64,000 bases of DNA from the NCBI GenBank assembly GCA_963736575.1, contig CAVTPD010000001.1:248001-312000 (forward strand), written 5' to 3'. Below, piece after piece: positions 43,987 to 54,004 of the stretch (position 1 is the first letter of the stretch; every line of letters begins with the position of its first letter). The DNA comes from CAVTPD01 sp963736575. GTDB taxonomy: Bacteria; Bacteroidota; Bacteroidia; Cytophagales; JAAEPT01. Below the pieces are notes generated by a model. The model had not been told where the DNA came from. It did no database searches and was given only the letters and a program-made list of their open reading frames with translations. Both the position numbers and the translations under genes were made by a program.

Positions 43987-45309
43987 ATGAAAAAAAGTAC
44001 TTTCGAAGATTGTTTTAGTAAAGAAGCCATGCTCCTTTCGTGGGAAAGAGTTTTATCAAGTGTTGGAGATGACGCGAGAGATTTTTTTGGTATTAGTGTT
44101 TTTAAAGAGAATCTAGATGAGAGTTTAGATAAGGTGATTGAATCAATTACATCGTCTCTATATAATCCCAAGAGACCATTTAAGTATTTTGAGCCTAAAA
44201 GTACAGGTACTCAAAGAACTAAAACTGTATTAGGGATTGAAGATGCATTGGTTTATCAAGCAATAGCAAATCATATAGCTGAACTTTATTATCCTTTATT
44301 ATTAGAAACTAATCAATCTGTTTTTGGGAGTATTTTAAACAAAGATGTTTCAAAAGGAATAAAGCTACTATCAGAAGACCCTGACGATTATTACTTTTTT
44401 GAGTCATATGTCGAACCATACAATAAATTTATTGGGAGTATAAATGAAACAGTGCTCTCTGGCAACGTTACTCATATTTTAGAAACTGATATAACAGGAT
44501 TTTTTGATACTATACCACATTCAATAATTATTATTGAACTGCAGAAAAAGGGAATACATGAACAAATTTTAGAATTATTATCAAAATGCTTGAACATTTG
44601 GTCAGGTACTAGAGATTCTTTAACTATTGGAGTAGGTATTCCACAAGGACCAGCAGCCTCCTTTCTAATTGCAAATATTATTTTAGATAGCATGGATCGA
44701 TTAGCTATTAAGAGTGCATTACATTACTTCAGATTCATGGATGACATACGAGTTTATGGAAAGTCAAGAAAAGAATTAATCCATTGTCTTTCTGTTATTG
44801 ATAGGCATCTAAAAGCAAAATCTTTATGTTTAAATACTCATAAAACTTCCGTTGAAGAAATCAATAGAAATAATTCTGTAGAAGAAAAAATACTGGATGA
44901 CTATGGTATAGTCATAGAAAAAGAACTAAAAAACGAGCATAATACTGAGTTAGATAAAGATATTATTGAACAAGATTCTACTCAACCTCAAATTGAGGAA
45001 GTAGATGAATTATTAAAAGTATTAGATTTCATTCCAATATATGAAACAGAATTGAACAAAATTGAATCTAATCTAATAGAGTTTTATAAAAAAAACAAAA
45101 AGAAAAATTCATGGGAGTTCAATAATTTCCAAATGCGAGAGCTATTGACGCTTGGACAAAAATGGAGGACAATTGTTAAAGTTTTAATTCTAGAAAATGA
45201 TTTTAAACTCAATGAAAAAATGAATACCTATATGGGTGTTTGGAATTGGAACTTTCTTTTGGAAATCAAACAACTTTGTTTGGAATTTAAGGCTTTACCC
45301 TTGCCTTAA
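43987..45309 (+). CDS. reverse transcriptase, abortive-infection/defence type
   Basis: 440 residues in the first frame. RT motifs: 'DALVYQAIANHIAELYYP' near 86-103, motif A D168 in 'ETDITGFFDTIPHS', motif B 'GIPQGPAASFLIAN' (217-230), motif C 'RFMDD' with D252-D253 (F-M-D-D where most RTs have Y-A-D-D). No maturase domain, so it is not a group II intron RT, and no obvious msr/msd lies close by, so it is not clearly a retron. The last 20 residues before the stop are out of frame with the helical continuation at 45,236-45,649, so the true protein probably reads on by one frameshift. It heads a unit with the HEPN gene and follows higBA. Confidence 0.82.
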   Translation: MKKSTFEDCFSKEAMLLSWERVLSSVGDDARDFFGISVFKENLDESLDKVIESITSSLYNPKRPFKYFEPKSTGTQRTKTVLGIEDALVYQAIANHIAELYYPLLLETNQSVFGSILNKDVSKGIKLLSEDPDDYYFFESYVEPYNKFIGSINETVLSGNVTHILETDITGFFDTIPHSIIIIELQKKGIHEQILELLSKCLNIWSGTRDSLTIGVGIPQGPAASFLIANIILDSMDRLAIKSALHYFRFMDDIRVYGKSRKELIHCLSVIDRHLKAKSLCLNTHKTSVEEINRNNSVEEKILDDYGIVIEKELKNEHNTELDKDIIEQDSTQPQIEEVDELLKVLDFIPIYETELNKIESNLIEFYKKNKKKNSWEFNNFQMRELLTLGQKWRTIVKVLILENDFKLNEKMNTYMGVWNWNFLLEIKQLCLEFKALPLP

Positions 45310-45649
45310 AACACATTACGACACATTGATAGATTTGTTTGAAGAGTTTGAAGCTTATGAATGGGTTCAATATCAAATTTTATCCTCTTTTCCTAAGGCT
45401 ATTGGTGAAGATACAGATAGATACCAAAAAATTTTACAATTAATTCCCAAGTCTGAAAGTCCATTAGTTAGATTAGGGTGTTTTAATATACTTTTAGAGA
45501 CTATTAAAGTTGATACTAAATTTTTTCAATCTGTAGCCGAACTAATAAAGGACGAAGATAGCTCTTATGTGAAAAACTCAATCCTAAATTCAATCAATAA
45601 AAAACATTTAAAAATACCTATTGACACTTTAAAATCTTGGTTTTTATAA
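45236..45649 (+). pseudogene. helical-repeat (alpha-Rep) continuation of the reverse transcriptase
   Basis: The frame shifts relative to the RT frame somewhere between about 45,240 and 45,300. It reads 'LRLYPCLKTHYDTLIDLFEEFEAYEWVQYQIL...LVRLGCFNILLETIKVDTKFFQSVAELI', a HEAT-like array of helices as follows the RT domain in AbiA/AbiK-type proteins, and ends with a TAA (45647-45649) that overlaps the ATG of the HEPN gene. A 1-bp indel in an A/T-rich stretch would restore one protein of about 550 residues. It may equally be a programmed or sequencing frameshift. Confidence 0.65.
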
Positions 45650-46287
45650 TGGGGTACTTAGATGAGTTAAAAAAAATTTCGAGTATAATAGAAAAATCAG
45701 AAGAGTTTAATTTAGGGCAAAGAATGATTGCCATAGATATTTTTAATAAAGAGATTGATAAGACAAATTGTTCAGAAGATCCTTTTATAGCATTCCATGA
45801 GTGTGTAACTGGGTTTGAATTGCATTTTAATTATAAAGAAATCTTGCCTGTTATTTCGTATAATTCTGCAGCAGATGAAGCAAAAGCTTGTCTTTTAATA
45901 TCTTCTAATTTTCAAGATCTTCAGCCTAATTCTACATTATTATCTTGGATAATAAACGCTTTAAAATATACAGATCATATTGTTCTACATTATATCCAAG
46001 AAGTGTTAAACCTTGAGCCAGAAAGAGACCCTCATAGCGGTGTAGAGAGATCCCGATATATCCAAATCAACAAAAAAGAATTTGAAGCCCAAGTCGCAGG
46101 TAATCTTTTGAATAATTTATACGGTTATCGAAATAGTTTAGAGCACAGAACATGTAAAATTCCTGATGATCCAAAGAGGCAAAGAATAATTGTGCCAAAT
46201 TATAGCAAAGTAAAAAAGAAAATCCTTAAAGATTACCCGAAGGCTCTGCTGTCTTTTGAAAAAGCATTTAGTAACCACTACAAATAA
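45649..46287 (+). CDS. HEPN-domain protein next to the reverse transcriptase
   Basis: 212 residues from ATG 45649, which overlaps the previous stop codon as TAATG, so the genes are translationally coupled. It is helical throughout and contains R161-N-S-L-E-H166 in 'YGYRNSLEHRTCK', the Rx4H motif of HEPN ribonucleases. AbiA fuses RT, helical repeats and a HEPN domain in one chain; here the HEPN part is separate. Predicted role: the RNase effector of the RT-based defence unit. I cannot name the family. Confidence 0.72.
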   Translation: MGYLDELKKISSIIEKSEEFNLGQRMIAIDIFNKEIDKTNCSEDPFIAFHECVTGFELHFNYKEILPVISYNSAADEAKACLLISSNFQDLQPNSTLLSWIINALKYTDHIVLHYIQEVLNLEPERDPHSGVERSRYIQINKKEFEAQVAGNLLNNLYGYRNSLEHRTCKIPDDPKRQRIIVPNYSKVKKKILKDYPKALLSFEKAFSNHYK

Positions 46288-46427
46288 ATTCTGTTAAATT
46301 ATGTTTCTTCATTCATCCTAGGCTATAAATATTTACAAAGTTTATACATTGATTTCACGACCATTTCCCCTCATCCATTCTAAAATCCTTTTAGATAATT
46401 CTATATTGCAGTGAAATTTCAGTCCAG

Positions 46428-49400
46428 ATGAAGAAAATACTTTTAGTAGTACTGCTTACGTGTTTAGGTTTTCAAGGATTTTCAGAATCCACGCGCTTAT
46501 TAAGATTTCCATCTATTTCAGAAAATTACATTGTTTTCAGTTATGCGGGCAATTTGTACCGCGTTTCCAGAAACGGTGGTGCTGCTGTTCAATTGACTTC
46601 AGATAAAGGTTATGAAATGTTTCCTAAAATCTCGGACGATGAAACTCAAATAGCGTTTACAGGTCAGTACGACGGTAACACAGAAGTATATGTAATGTCT
46701 GTTTTTGGAGGAAGTCCAAAGCGATTAACCTACACTGCGGCTAAAAACAGAGATGAAGTAGACGACCGAATGGGGCCTAATAACATTGTAATGGGTTGGA
46801 AGGGAGATAAAATTCTTTTTCGTTCCAGAATGAAAACCTTTAACCCGTTTATTGGTCATTTATTTGAAGTACCATCGAAAGGAGGAGAATACGTACAATT
46901 GCCTTTTTCACCAGGCAGCTGGATTTCGTATTCAGAAGATGGGAACAAAGCCGCCTACAACGAAATTTTTAGAGAGTTTAGAGCTTGGAAGCGCTACCAA
47001 GGCGGTATGGCAGACGATATTCGTGTTTATGATTTTAAAGCGAAAACCACCATAAACATCACCAACAATAAGGCGCAAGATATTTTCCCGATGTGGTACA
47101 AGAACACCATTTATTATGCATCCGATAGAACAGGCGTAATGAATTTGTTTGCTTACGATTTAAATACCAAAACCGAAAAACAGCTTACGTTCTATAAAGA
47201 ATTTGATGTTAAATTCCCTAGCCTTGGCGGTAAAGCCATTGTGTACGAAAACGGTGGATACATCCACTATTTCGATATAGAAAAAAATGAAATCGTAAAA
47301 GTTGACATTGAAGTACAATCCGATAACGTTTGGAGCCGACCGGAATGGGTAGACGCCAAAGACTATATTCATCAGGTTGATATTTCTCCGAATGCCGAAC
47401 GATTAGTCATCACAGCGCGTGGTGAGTTGTTCAGTGCGCCTTCCGAAAAAGGAATCACCTACAATTTAACGCATTCCTCTAATGCCAACGACAAAAGCGG
47501 AACATGGTCGCCCAATGGAAAATACATTGCCTATGTTTCGGACGAAACTGGGGAAGATGAATTATACGTGTACGATTTGGAGCGTAAAGAGAAAATTCAG
47601 TTAACGGAAAATTACGATTCGTATTTGTGGGGATTATCTTGGTCGCCCGATAGCAAAAAGATTCTTTTTACAGACCGAAAAATACGCTTACGATATATTG
47701 AAGTTCAGTCTAAACAAGTTGTAACCGTTGCCAAAGGAGACGCCGATTTATTCGCGTATTTTAAATGGAGTCCGGACAGTAAGTGGATTGCCTATAGTAA
47801 AGAAAAATACAACGCCGTTAGCCGTGTACTGATTTATAACCTTCAGGATAAAAGTAAAAAATACGTTACCGACGAATGGTACAACAGTTACGAACCCACT
47901 TTTTCTAAAGATGGCAAGTACCTGTTTTTTGTTTCGGACCGAAGTTTTAAACCCAGCTACAGCCAAACCGAATGGAATCATGCCTATTTCAATTTGGCCA
48001 AAATCTATTTTATTCCCTTGGAAAAAGACATTGCCGACTTTAATGAGTTAAAGAACGACGAAGTAAAAATTAAAAAAGACAGCGAAGACAAGGATAAAAA
48101 AGAGAAAGACAAAGATTCTACCGAAAGTAAAACAACAAACGTAAAAGTTGATTTCGAAAGTATTTCAGCCCGAATAAAAGAAGTAAAAACGCCCGCTGGT
48201 AAATATTGGAACTTAAACTTTGTAAAAGGGAAACTGTACTACATGTACAATTCTACCACACAAGAAAAAGCAGAGTTTAAGCTTTATAATTTTGAAGACG
48301 AAAAAGAACATGATTTAGGACATTTTAGCAATTACCAAATAAGTGCTTCGGGTAAAAAAGTGTTGTTGTATAAACCCAAAAACGAATACGCCATTGTAGA
48401 CCTTCCTACAAAATCCATTTCAAAATCTGAAAATGTAAGCTTAGACCTTACTTTTTTGCTAGACAAAAAAGCCGAATGGAATCAGATTTTTTATGAAGCC
48501 CACAGAACTTACCAAGAGAAATTTTATGCCGCCAATATGCACGGCGTAAACTGGGATTCTATAAAACTGAAGTACGAACCTCTTTTGCCATTTGTTAATC
48601 ATCGTTCGGACTTAACCTATATTCTTTCCGAAATGATTGGTGAATTGAATGTTGGTCACGCTTACGTTGGAAAAGGAGATGTCCCTAAAGCTGACCGAAT
48701 TTCGGTAGGGCAGTTGGGGGCAGAAGTTTCTAAACAAAAAGACTATTTCAGAATAGATAAAATATTAGAAGGCAAGAATTGGACAAACGGGGAATATTCA
48801 CCTTTTAAAAGTAATTCTACCAACGTAAAAGTGGGCGATTATATCCTTTCTGTAAATGGCGTTTCGGCTAAAAATGCTTCCAGTATTGGTGAATTGCTTT
48901 TAGGACAAACCAAAAAAACGGTAGAATTAGAAATTAACGATAAACCCCAAGAATCGGGCGCTAGGAAGGTTTTGATAAAACCACTGTCGGAAGAATACGA
49001 GTTACGTTACTACGATTGGGTTCAGAATAATATTAAAAAAGTTAACGAAGCTACTAACGGAGAAGTAGGTTACATTCATATACCAGATATGGTTTCTAAC
49101 GGATTAAATGAGTTTGTTCAATATTTCTATCCGCAATTGCATAAAAAAGTATTGATTATTGACGACCGTGGTAACGGTGGTGGCAATGTTTCACAGCAAA
49201 TAATAGAACGCTTAAATAGAGAAGTATTGTTGGTGAATTATCGAAAAGGCTTTGTAAAAGGCAATAATCCGTATTATATGCATAATGGGCCTAAGATTTT
49301 GTTGGTAGATCAATATTCAGCTTCAGATGGTGATTTGTTTGCTTACCGATTTAAGCAATTAGAATTAGGCCCTGTAATAGGTAGAAGAACCTGGGGCGGT

Positions 49401-49661
49401 GTTGTTGGTTATTTTGGTTCGTTTAAATTTTCGGACAACGGGTATTTGGTAGTTCCAGAATTTGCACATTATGGCATAGAAGAAAAAGACTGGATTATTG
49501 AAGGCGTTGGTGTAGAGCCTACCATTAAAGTGAACAACAATGCTGTTGATGAATTTTACGGCAAAGACCTTCAGTTAGAAAAAGCCATTGAAGAAGCGAA
49601 GAAAAAACTAGAAGAGCACCAACCTTTACCAGCTGAACCTAAAGACCCGGTGAAGAAATAG
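46428..49661 (+). CDS. tricorn-type S41 peptidase
   Basis: 1,077 residues with a signal peptide (MKKILLVVLLTCLGFQGFS). The order is TolB/WD-like beta-propeller ('YRVSRNGGAAVQLTSDKG...FPKISDDETQIAFTG' and repeats), second propeller ('GTWSPNGKYIAYVSDETGEDELYVYDL'), a charged low-complexity linker ('KKDSEDKDKKEKDKDSTE'), a PDZ-like domain ('LGAEVSKQKDYFRIDKILEG'), then the S41 protease domain with 'IDDRGNGGGNVSQQII' and catalytic 'SASDGDLFAYRF' near residue 966. This is a bacterial tricorn protease homologue, periplasmic, trimming peptides. It stands alone on the plus strand. Confidence 0.9.
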   Translation: MKKILLVVLLTCLGFQGFSESTRLLRFPSISENYIVFSYAGNLYRVSRNGGAAVQLTSDKGYEMFPKISDDETQIAFTGQYDGNTEVYVMSVFGGSPKRLTYTAAKNRDEVDDRMGPNNIVMGWKGDKILFRSRMKTFNPFIGHLFEVPSKGGEYVQLPFSPGSWISYSEDGNKAAYNEIFREFRAWKRYQGGMADDIRVYDFKAKTTINITNNKAQDIFPMWYKNTIYYASDRTGVMNLFAYDLNTKTEKQLTFYKEFDVKFPSLGGKAIVYENGGYIHYFDIEKNEIVKVDIEVQSDNVWSRPEWVDAKDYIHQVDISPNAERLVITARGELFSAPSEKGITYNLTHSSNANDKSGTWSPNGKYIAYVSDETGEDELYVYDLERKEKIQLTENYDSYLWGLSWSPDSKKILFTDRKIRLRYIEVQSKQVVTVAKGDADLFAYFKWSPDSKWIAYSKEKYNAVSRVLIYNLQDKSKKYVTDEWYNSYEPTFSKDGKYLFFVSDRSFKPSYSQTEWNHAYFNLAKIYFIPLEKDIADFNELKNDEVKIKKDSEDKDKKEKDKDSTESKTTNVKVDFESISARIKEVKTPAGKYWNLNFVKGKLYYMYNSTTQEKAEFKLYNFEDEKEHDLGHFSNYQISASGKKVLLYKPKNEYAIVDLPTKSISKSENVSLDLTFLLDKKAEWNQIFYEAHRTYQEKFYAANMHGVNWDSIKLKYEPLLPFVNHRSDLTYILSEMIGELNVGHAYVGKGDVPKADRISVGQLGAEVSKQKDYFRIDKILEGKNWTNGEYSPFKSNSTNVKVGDYILSVNGVSAKNASSIGELLLGQTKKTVELEINDKPQESGARKVLIKPLSEEYELRYYDWVQNNIKKVNEATNGEVGYIHIPDMVSNGLNEFVQYFYPQLHKKVLIIDDRGNGGGNVSQQIIERLNREVLLVNYRKGFVKGNNPYYMHNGPKILLVDQYSASDGDLFAYRFKQLELGPVIGRRTWGGVVGYFGSFKFSDNGYLVVPEFAHYGIEEKDWIIEGVGVEPTIKVNNNAVDEFYGKDLQLEKAIEEAKKKLEEHQPLPAEPKDPVKK

Positions 49662-49666
49662 TGTTC

Positions 49667-50740
49667 TTATTCATCCTTTTGGTGTAAAACTTTATACCGA
49701 ACAAAATCAGTTACTTTATCCAAAAATTTAGGTTGGTGGTTAAAACGTCGCACAAAGTTAAACCGAATATTTCCCGCATCAATTAATATAAAACGGTTAT
49801 CAAAAACCGAGAAATAATCACCAATACTATAATTAGCACCTATAAAATACTTTTCACTATTGTATCCAATCCCTACTCGGTGCTGTGCTTTAAAGCCTAC
49901 AGAATGCCCGTTTGACCAGCTTTCAGTTTTATCCTCATTAACTTGCCTGCGGGAAGTGTAATTGTAACCAGCACCCAAAACCAAACTTAAAGAGATAAAG
50001 AAATTATCCCACAGTACAAAAGTATAGGCATAACCCGCTTGTGGACCAATAGAAAAAGTAGATGCATAATCTACATTCAATTCGGGCGGTAATTGTAATT
50101 GGTTGTTGTAATTGGCTAAACCAGAATCTGCCCCTAACCATAAAAAAGTGGTATATATACCAACCAGAAAAGAACCTGCACTTTTCTTTTGCAACTGATC
50201 CTGTATAAATATTGAACGGTAAGAAAAACGATCACTGTTAAAAATGTAATTTCCGCTTAGGTTAACATTTAACGTTCTTAAATCTCTTCTACTGGGGAAG
50301 TTGTTAGTTCCACTCCAATAATCTGGATAATACTTGTCTGGGTTAGTAAGGTAATACCCTCTGAAATACTGAAACGCAAAATTTACAGCAATCTTTTTAT
50401 TGAAAAGATTGGCTTGTATATCTAGAAAATTGGTTTCCCCTTTCTTATCATCATCCTGATTAATAAATGGAGCTTTAAAACCTAAGTTAATCCCAAAACC
50501 CCGGTACGTATAACCTAAACCTATGTTAATATTGTTATTGGGGAAATAGTTAATACTATTGTCTTTACCGCCTATAGTTAACCTATTAAATTTTGAAACA
50601 GAGTAAAGTCTAGTAGTAAGCCAATGACTGTAATCTGTAACATAATTACTGTCTAACTGAGCATCTACTTTAGAAATACTTAGAATCAAAAAAAGAGAAA
50701 ATACAAAAGGCTTATAGTTTATTAACCGCAAGAGTGTCAT
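49667..50740 (-). CDS. DUF4421-like outer-membrane protein
   Basis: 357 residues with a signal peptide (to about KVDAQ). The pattern 'DSNYVTDYSHWLTTRLYSVSKFNRLTIGG', 'NNNINIGLGYTYRGFGINLGFKAPF', 'FQYFRGYYLTNPDKY' and 'GYNSEKYFIGANYSIGDYFS' fits the DUF4421 family of beta-barrel-like Bacteroidota proteins; alternating aromatic strands are visible. Its start overlaps the end of folK by 29 bp, so the two are likely co-transcribed. Function unknown. Confidence 0.78.
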   Translation of the reverse strand: MTLLRLINYKPFVFSLFLILSISKVDAQLDSNYVTDYSHWLTTRLYSVSKFNRLTIGGKDNSINYFPNNNINIGLGYTYRGFGINLGFKAPFINQDDDKKGETNFLDIQANLFNKKIAVNFAFQYFRGYYLTNPDKYYPDYWSGTNNFPSRRDLRTLNVNLSGNYIFNSDRFSYRSIFIQDQLQKKSAGSFLVGIYTTFLWLGADSGLANYNNQLQLPPELNVDYASTFSIGPQAGYAYTFVLWDNFFISLSLVLGAGYNYTSRRQVNEDKTESWSNGHSVGFKAQHRVGIGYNSEKYFIGANYSIGDYFSVFDNRFILIDAGNIRFNFVRRFNHQPKFLDKVTDFVRYKVLHQKDE

Positions 50741-51191
50741 CAGAAGTTTCTAAAAGCTGAACGATTGTTTTGTTAAAAACAGGGTGTATGAACTTGGGAT
50801 GAATTTCAGCCAATGGTTTTAAAGTAAATAATCTTTCATGTAACCTGGGGTGCGGTATAATTAACCCTTTTATATCAATGATTTCATTTTCGTAAAAAAG
50901 AATATCTATATCAATAGTTCGCTCTCCCCATTTTTCATATCTAATTCGGCCTAACTCATCTTCAACTTCTAAACAAATAGCTAACGCTTTTGCTGCAGAA
51001 ACGTTCGTTTTAAAAGAAACTACTTGGTTAAGAAAGTCTGGTTGATCTGTTTTCCCCCACGCAGCCGTTTTATATACGCTAGATTTTTTTTCTACCTCAC
51101 CTAATGCCTTATTAAGGCTATAGATCGCTTTTTGGAAGTGAAGTTCTACATCTCCCAAATTTCCTCCCAACAACAAAATTAGCTCTTTCAA
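50712..51191 (-). CDS. folK: 2-amino-4-hydroxy-6-hydroxymethyldihydropteridine pyrophosphokinase
   Basis: 159 residues. Typical FolK features: 'LLLGGNLGDVELHFQKAIYSL' at the start, 'SSVYKTAAWG' and 'DFLNQVVSF' in the middle, 'ERTIDIDILFYENEII' (two metal-binding Asp in D-I-D) and 'IPHPRLHERLFTLKPLAEI'. The enzyme pyrophosphorylates the folate precursor. First gene of the leftward pair with the DUF4421 gene. Confidence 0.93.
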   Translation of the reverse strand: MKELILLLGGNLGDVELHFQKAIYSLNKALGEVEKKSSVYKTAAWGKTDQPDFLNQVVSFKTNVSAAKALAICLEVEDELGRIRYEKWGERTIDIDILFYENEIIDIKGLIIPHPRLHERLFTLKPLAEIHPKFIHPVFNKTIVQLLETSDDTLAVNKL

Positions 51192-51227
51192 ATTATTTTG
51201 TATTTTTGATCAAATTTCTTCAAAACT

Positions 51228-52973
51228 ATGAGTTTTATTAAAAACCTGTTCACTTCTTGCTTAGGTACCTTTATAGCACTAGTGATTTTTGTATTAGTAG
51301 CATCGTCAATTTTTATGGGGGCCTTAACCGCTTTTGTTACTTCATCTACTCTAGATGCAGAATTGGTAGAGCCTGCAGTATTGCATTTAAACTTAGATAA
51401 AAAAATTGTAGAACTCGCTGAAGATAATCCATTAGAAGGATTTGACCTTCCTTATGGCCTTTCAGTTGGGCAAATTGGTGTGTTGGATTTAATCCGAAAA
51501 ATTGAAAACGCCAAAGAAGACCAAAACATAAAAGCTGTTTTCTTAGACTTAACCTATTTGCAAAGCAGTTATGGAGCTATAAAAGAAATAAGAAACGCTT
51601 TAATAGATTTCAAAACTTCAGGTAAACCCATTATAGCTTATGGTGAAGTTTATACCGAAAAGGCTTATTACTTAGCTTCGGTAGCAGATCAAGTGTACTT
51701 AAACCCCGCAGGGCTTTTGGAATTTAAAGGGATAGCTACACAGACCCCTTTTTTTAAAGGCTTGTTTGAAAAACTGGGCATCAAACCCAAAGTATTTAGA
51801 GTAGGTAAATTTAAAAGTGCTGTAGAGCCTTTTATTGCTTCCGAAATGAGTGAAGAAAACAGAGAACAAGTAAAAAGTTTTATCAACTCTATATATGATA
51901 ACAATTTAGCAGAAATTGCAGCGTCTAGATCTATAGCATCAGATGAGTTAAAAGCGATTTCAACAGAACTATTGGTAAGAGAACCTAATGATGCAGTGAA
52001 ATACAAATTAGTAGACGAACTTAAATACGAAGACGAAGCTTGGGATAAACTCAAAGAAATTTTAGAATTAGATGAAATCGTCAAAGTAACTTATTCTAAT
52101 TACAAAAGGTTTTCGGGTAGTTTAGCAGGCAATAAGAAAATTGCTGTTTATGCTTTAGAAGGAGATATTAATTCTGGTGAATCTGCAGACGGTATTATTG
52201 GTTCAGACGATGTTTTAAAAACGTTAAGAGAAATTCGTAAAGATGAAACCATAGAAGCAGTTGTTTTAAGAATCAATTCACCTGGAGGTAGTGCGCTAGC
52301 TTCTGACATTATGTGGAGGGAAATAAAATTGCTATCTGCCGAAAAGCCAGTAGTGGCAAGTATGTCTTCGGTTGCAGCTTCCGGTGGGTATTATATGGCT
52401 ATGGGGTGTGATAAAATTTTAGCCCAGCCCAATACCATTACAGGTTCCATTGGTGTTTTTGGTATGCTATTCAACTTACAAGAGTTAATGAACAATAAAC
52501 TAGGGATTACGTTTGATGGTGTTTCCACAGGTAAATATTCGGATTTAGGATCCCCATTTAAACCTATTTCAGAATCAGATAGTATGATTATCCAAAGCGG
52601 TGTAAATAAAATCTATCAAGAGTTTATTGCTAAAGCTGCCGAAGGAAGAGGCAAAACGGAAGAAGAAATTCATGAAATAGCTCAGGGCAGAGTATGGAGC
52701 GGAGCACAGGCACTTGAAATAGGTTTGATAGACCAGTTAGGTGGTGTAAATGAGGCCTGTAAGCTTGCTTCCCAACTAGCAGAAGTTCAAGATTACCAGA
52801 TAGAATATTATCCTAAAGAGGAAAATTTCATAGGAAAGCTTTCCGGTTCATATGAAAAAGCTTCAATAAATCACTTAAATTTAAACGCTGACCTGAAAAT
52901 GGTTGTAGACCAAGCTGAAAAACTTCAGCGCCTTAATGGCATACAGGCCAGATCATTTTATACAATTCAATAA
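51228..52973 (+). CDS. sppA: signal peptide peptidase SppA, long form
   Basis: 581 residues with an N-terminal membrane anchor (SCLGTFIALVIFVLVASSIF). Two SppA halves: the first with 'RVGKFKSAVEPF' (catalytic Lys), the second with 'SMSSVAASGGYYMAMGCDKI' (catalytic Ser). Both halves show 'LDLTYLQSSYGAIKEIRNALIDF' / 'LRINSPGGSALASDIMWREI'-like segments. SppA cleaves leftover signal peptides in the inner membrane. Divergent from folK; bioB begins 10 bp after the stop. Confidence 0.92.
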   Translation: MSFIKNLFTSCLGTFIALVIFVLVASSIFMGALTAFVTSSTLDAELVEPAVLHLNLDKKIVELAEDNPLEGFDLPYGLSVGQIGVLDLIRKIENAKEDQNIKAVFLDLTYLQSSYGAIKEIRNALIDFKTSGKPIIAYGEVYTEKAYYLASVADQVYLNPAGLLEFKGIATQTPFFKGLFEKLGIKPKVFRVGKFKSAVEPFIASEMSEENREQVKSFINSIYDNNLAEIAASRSIASDELKAISTELLVREPNDAVKYKLVDELKYEDEAWDKLKEILELDEIVKVTYSNYKRFSGSLAGNKKIAVYALEGDINSGESADGIIGSDDVLKTLREIRKDETIEAVVLRINSPGGSALASDIMWREIKLLSAEKPVVASMSSVAASGGYYMAMGCDKILAQPNTITGSIGVFGMLFNLQELMNNKLGITFDGVSTGKYSDLGSPFKPISESDSMIIQSGVNKIYQEFIAKAAEGRGKTEEEIHEIAQGRVWSGAQALEIGLIDQLGGVNEACKLASQLAEVQDYQIEYYPKEENFIGKLSGSYEKASINHLNLNADLKMVVDQAEKLQRLNGIQARSFYTIQ

Positions 52974-52983
52974 ACATATTCTC

Positions 52984-53997
52984 ATGCAAGAAATCAGACA
53001 TGACTGGACAACGCAAGAATTGTTGGATATTTATAATTCACCATTTCTTGACTTAGTATATAGAGCAGCAACTGCTCACAGAGAAAACCACGACCCACAA
53101 GAAGTACAAGTTTGTACATTACTTTCTGTGAAAACAGGTGGTTGTCCTGAAGATTGCGCCTATTGTCCACAAGCAGCCAGATACCATACCGATGTTAAAG
53201 TGCATAAGTTACTTCCTAAAGATGAGGTGATGAAAAGCGCATTAGAAGCGCAGGAGTCTGGAAGTACTCGTTTTTGCATGGGTGCTGCTTGGAGAGAAGT
53301 CAGAGACAACAAAGACTTTGATAAAGTTTTAGATATGGTTAAAGGAGTAAACTCTCTGGGTATGGAAGTTTGCTGTACTTTAGGGATGCTTACAGATGAA
53401 CAAGCGGCTAAATTAAAAGACGCTGGTTTGTATGCTTACAACCATAATCTAGATACCAGTGAAGAACATTACGATGAGATTATATCTACACGTACTTATG
53501 ATGATCGTCTGGGAACAATAAAAGCCGTTCAGAAGAATAAGCTTTCTGTATGTTCGGGCGGTATTATAGGTATGGGTGAAAACGAGACCGATAGGGTAAA
53601 TATGATAAAGACCCTTGCAAATATGGCAGAGCACCCAGAGTCTGTTCCCGTAAATGCATTGGTTCCAGTAGAAGGTACACCATTAGAAGATCAGCCAAGG
53701 GTTCCTATTTGGGATATGGTAAGAATGATAGCAACAGCCAGAATTGCCATTCCTAAGGCTATGGTACGTCTTTCTGCTGGTAGAGTAAGGATGACCTATG
53801 AAGATCAAGCTTTATGTTTCTTAGCGGGAGCCAACTCTATATTTGCAGGTGATAAGTTGCTTACAACACCTAATCCGGAAGAAACTTCAGATAAAGAATT
53901 ATTTCAGATATTAAATATTAAACCAAGAAAAGCTTTTAAAGGTAAGAAGGACAGAGAGATAGAATTTAATCAGGTTCCGTCTGCTCAAAAAGTTTAA
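52984..53997 (+). CDS. bioB: biotin synthase
   Basis: Start at ATG 52984 ('MQEIRHDWTTQELLDIYNSP'), 10 bp after sppA. Radical-SAM Cys in 'GGCPEDCAYCPQ', '[2Fe-2S] donor' region with 'VCCTLGMLTDEQAAKLKDAGLYAYNHNLDTSEEHY', 'GGIIGMGEN', 'LVPVEGTPLEDQ', 'SAGRVRM'. It inserts sulfur into dethiobiotin. No other bio genes lie next to it. Confidence 0.95.
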   Translation: MQEIRHDWTTQELLDIYNSPFLDLVYRAATAHRENHDPQEVQVCTLLSVKTGGCPEDCAYCPQAARYHTDVKVHKLLPKDEVMKSALEAQESGSTRFCMGAAWREVRDNKDFDKVLDMVKGVNSLGMEVCCTLGMLTDEQAAKLKDAGLYAYNHNLDTSEEHYDEIISTRTYDDRLGTIKAVQKNKLSVCSGGIIGMGENETDRVNMIKTLANMAEHPESVPVNALVPVEGTPLEDQPRVPIWDMVRMIATARIAIPKAMVRLSAGRVRMTYEDQALCFLAGANSIFAGDKLLTTPNPEETSDKELFQILNIKPRKAFKGKKDREIEFNQVPSAQKV

Positions 53998-54004
53998 TTT
54001 AATG

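Noticed and set aside
43987..44200. Retron with msr/msd near the RT
   Set aside because: No inverted repeat or msr-like sequence in the 150 bp before the RT that I could recognise; motif C is F-M-D-D and a HEPN gene follows.
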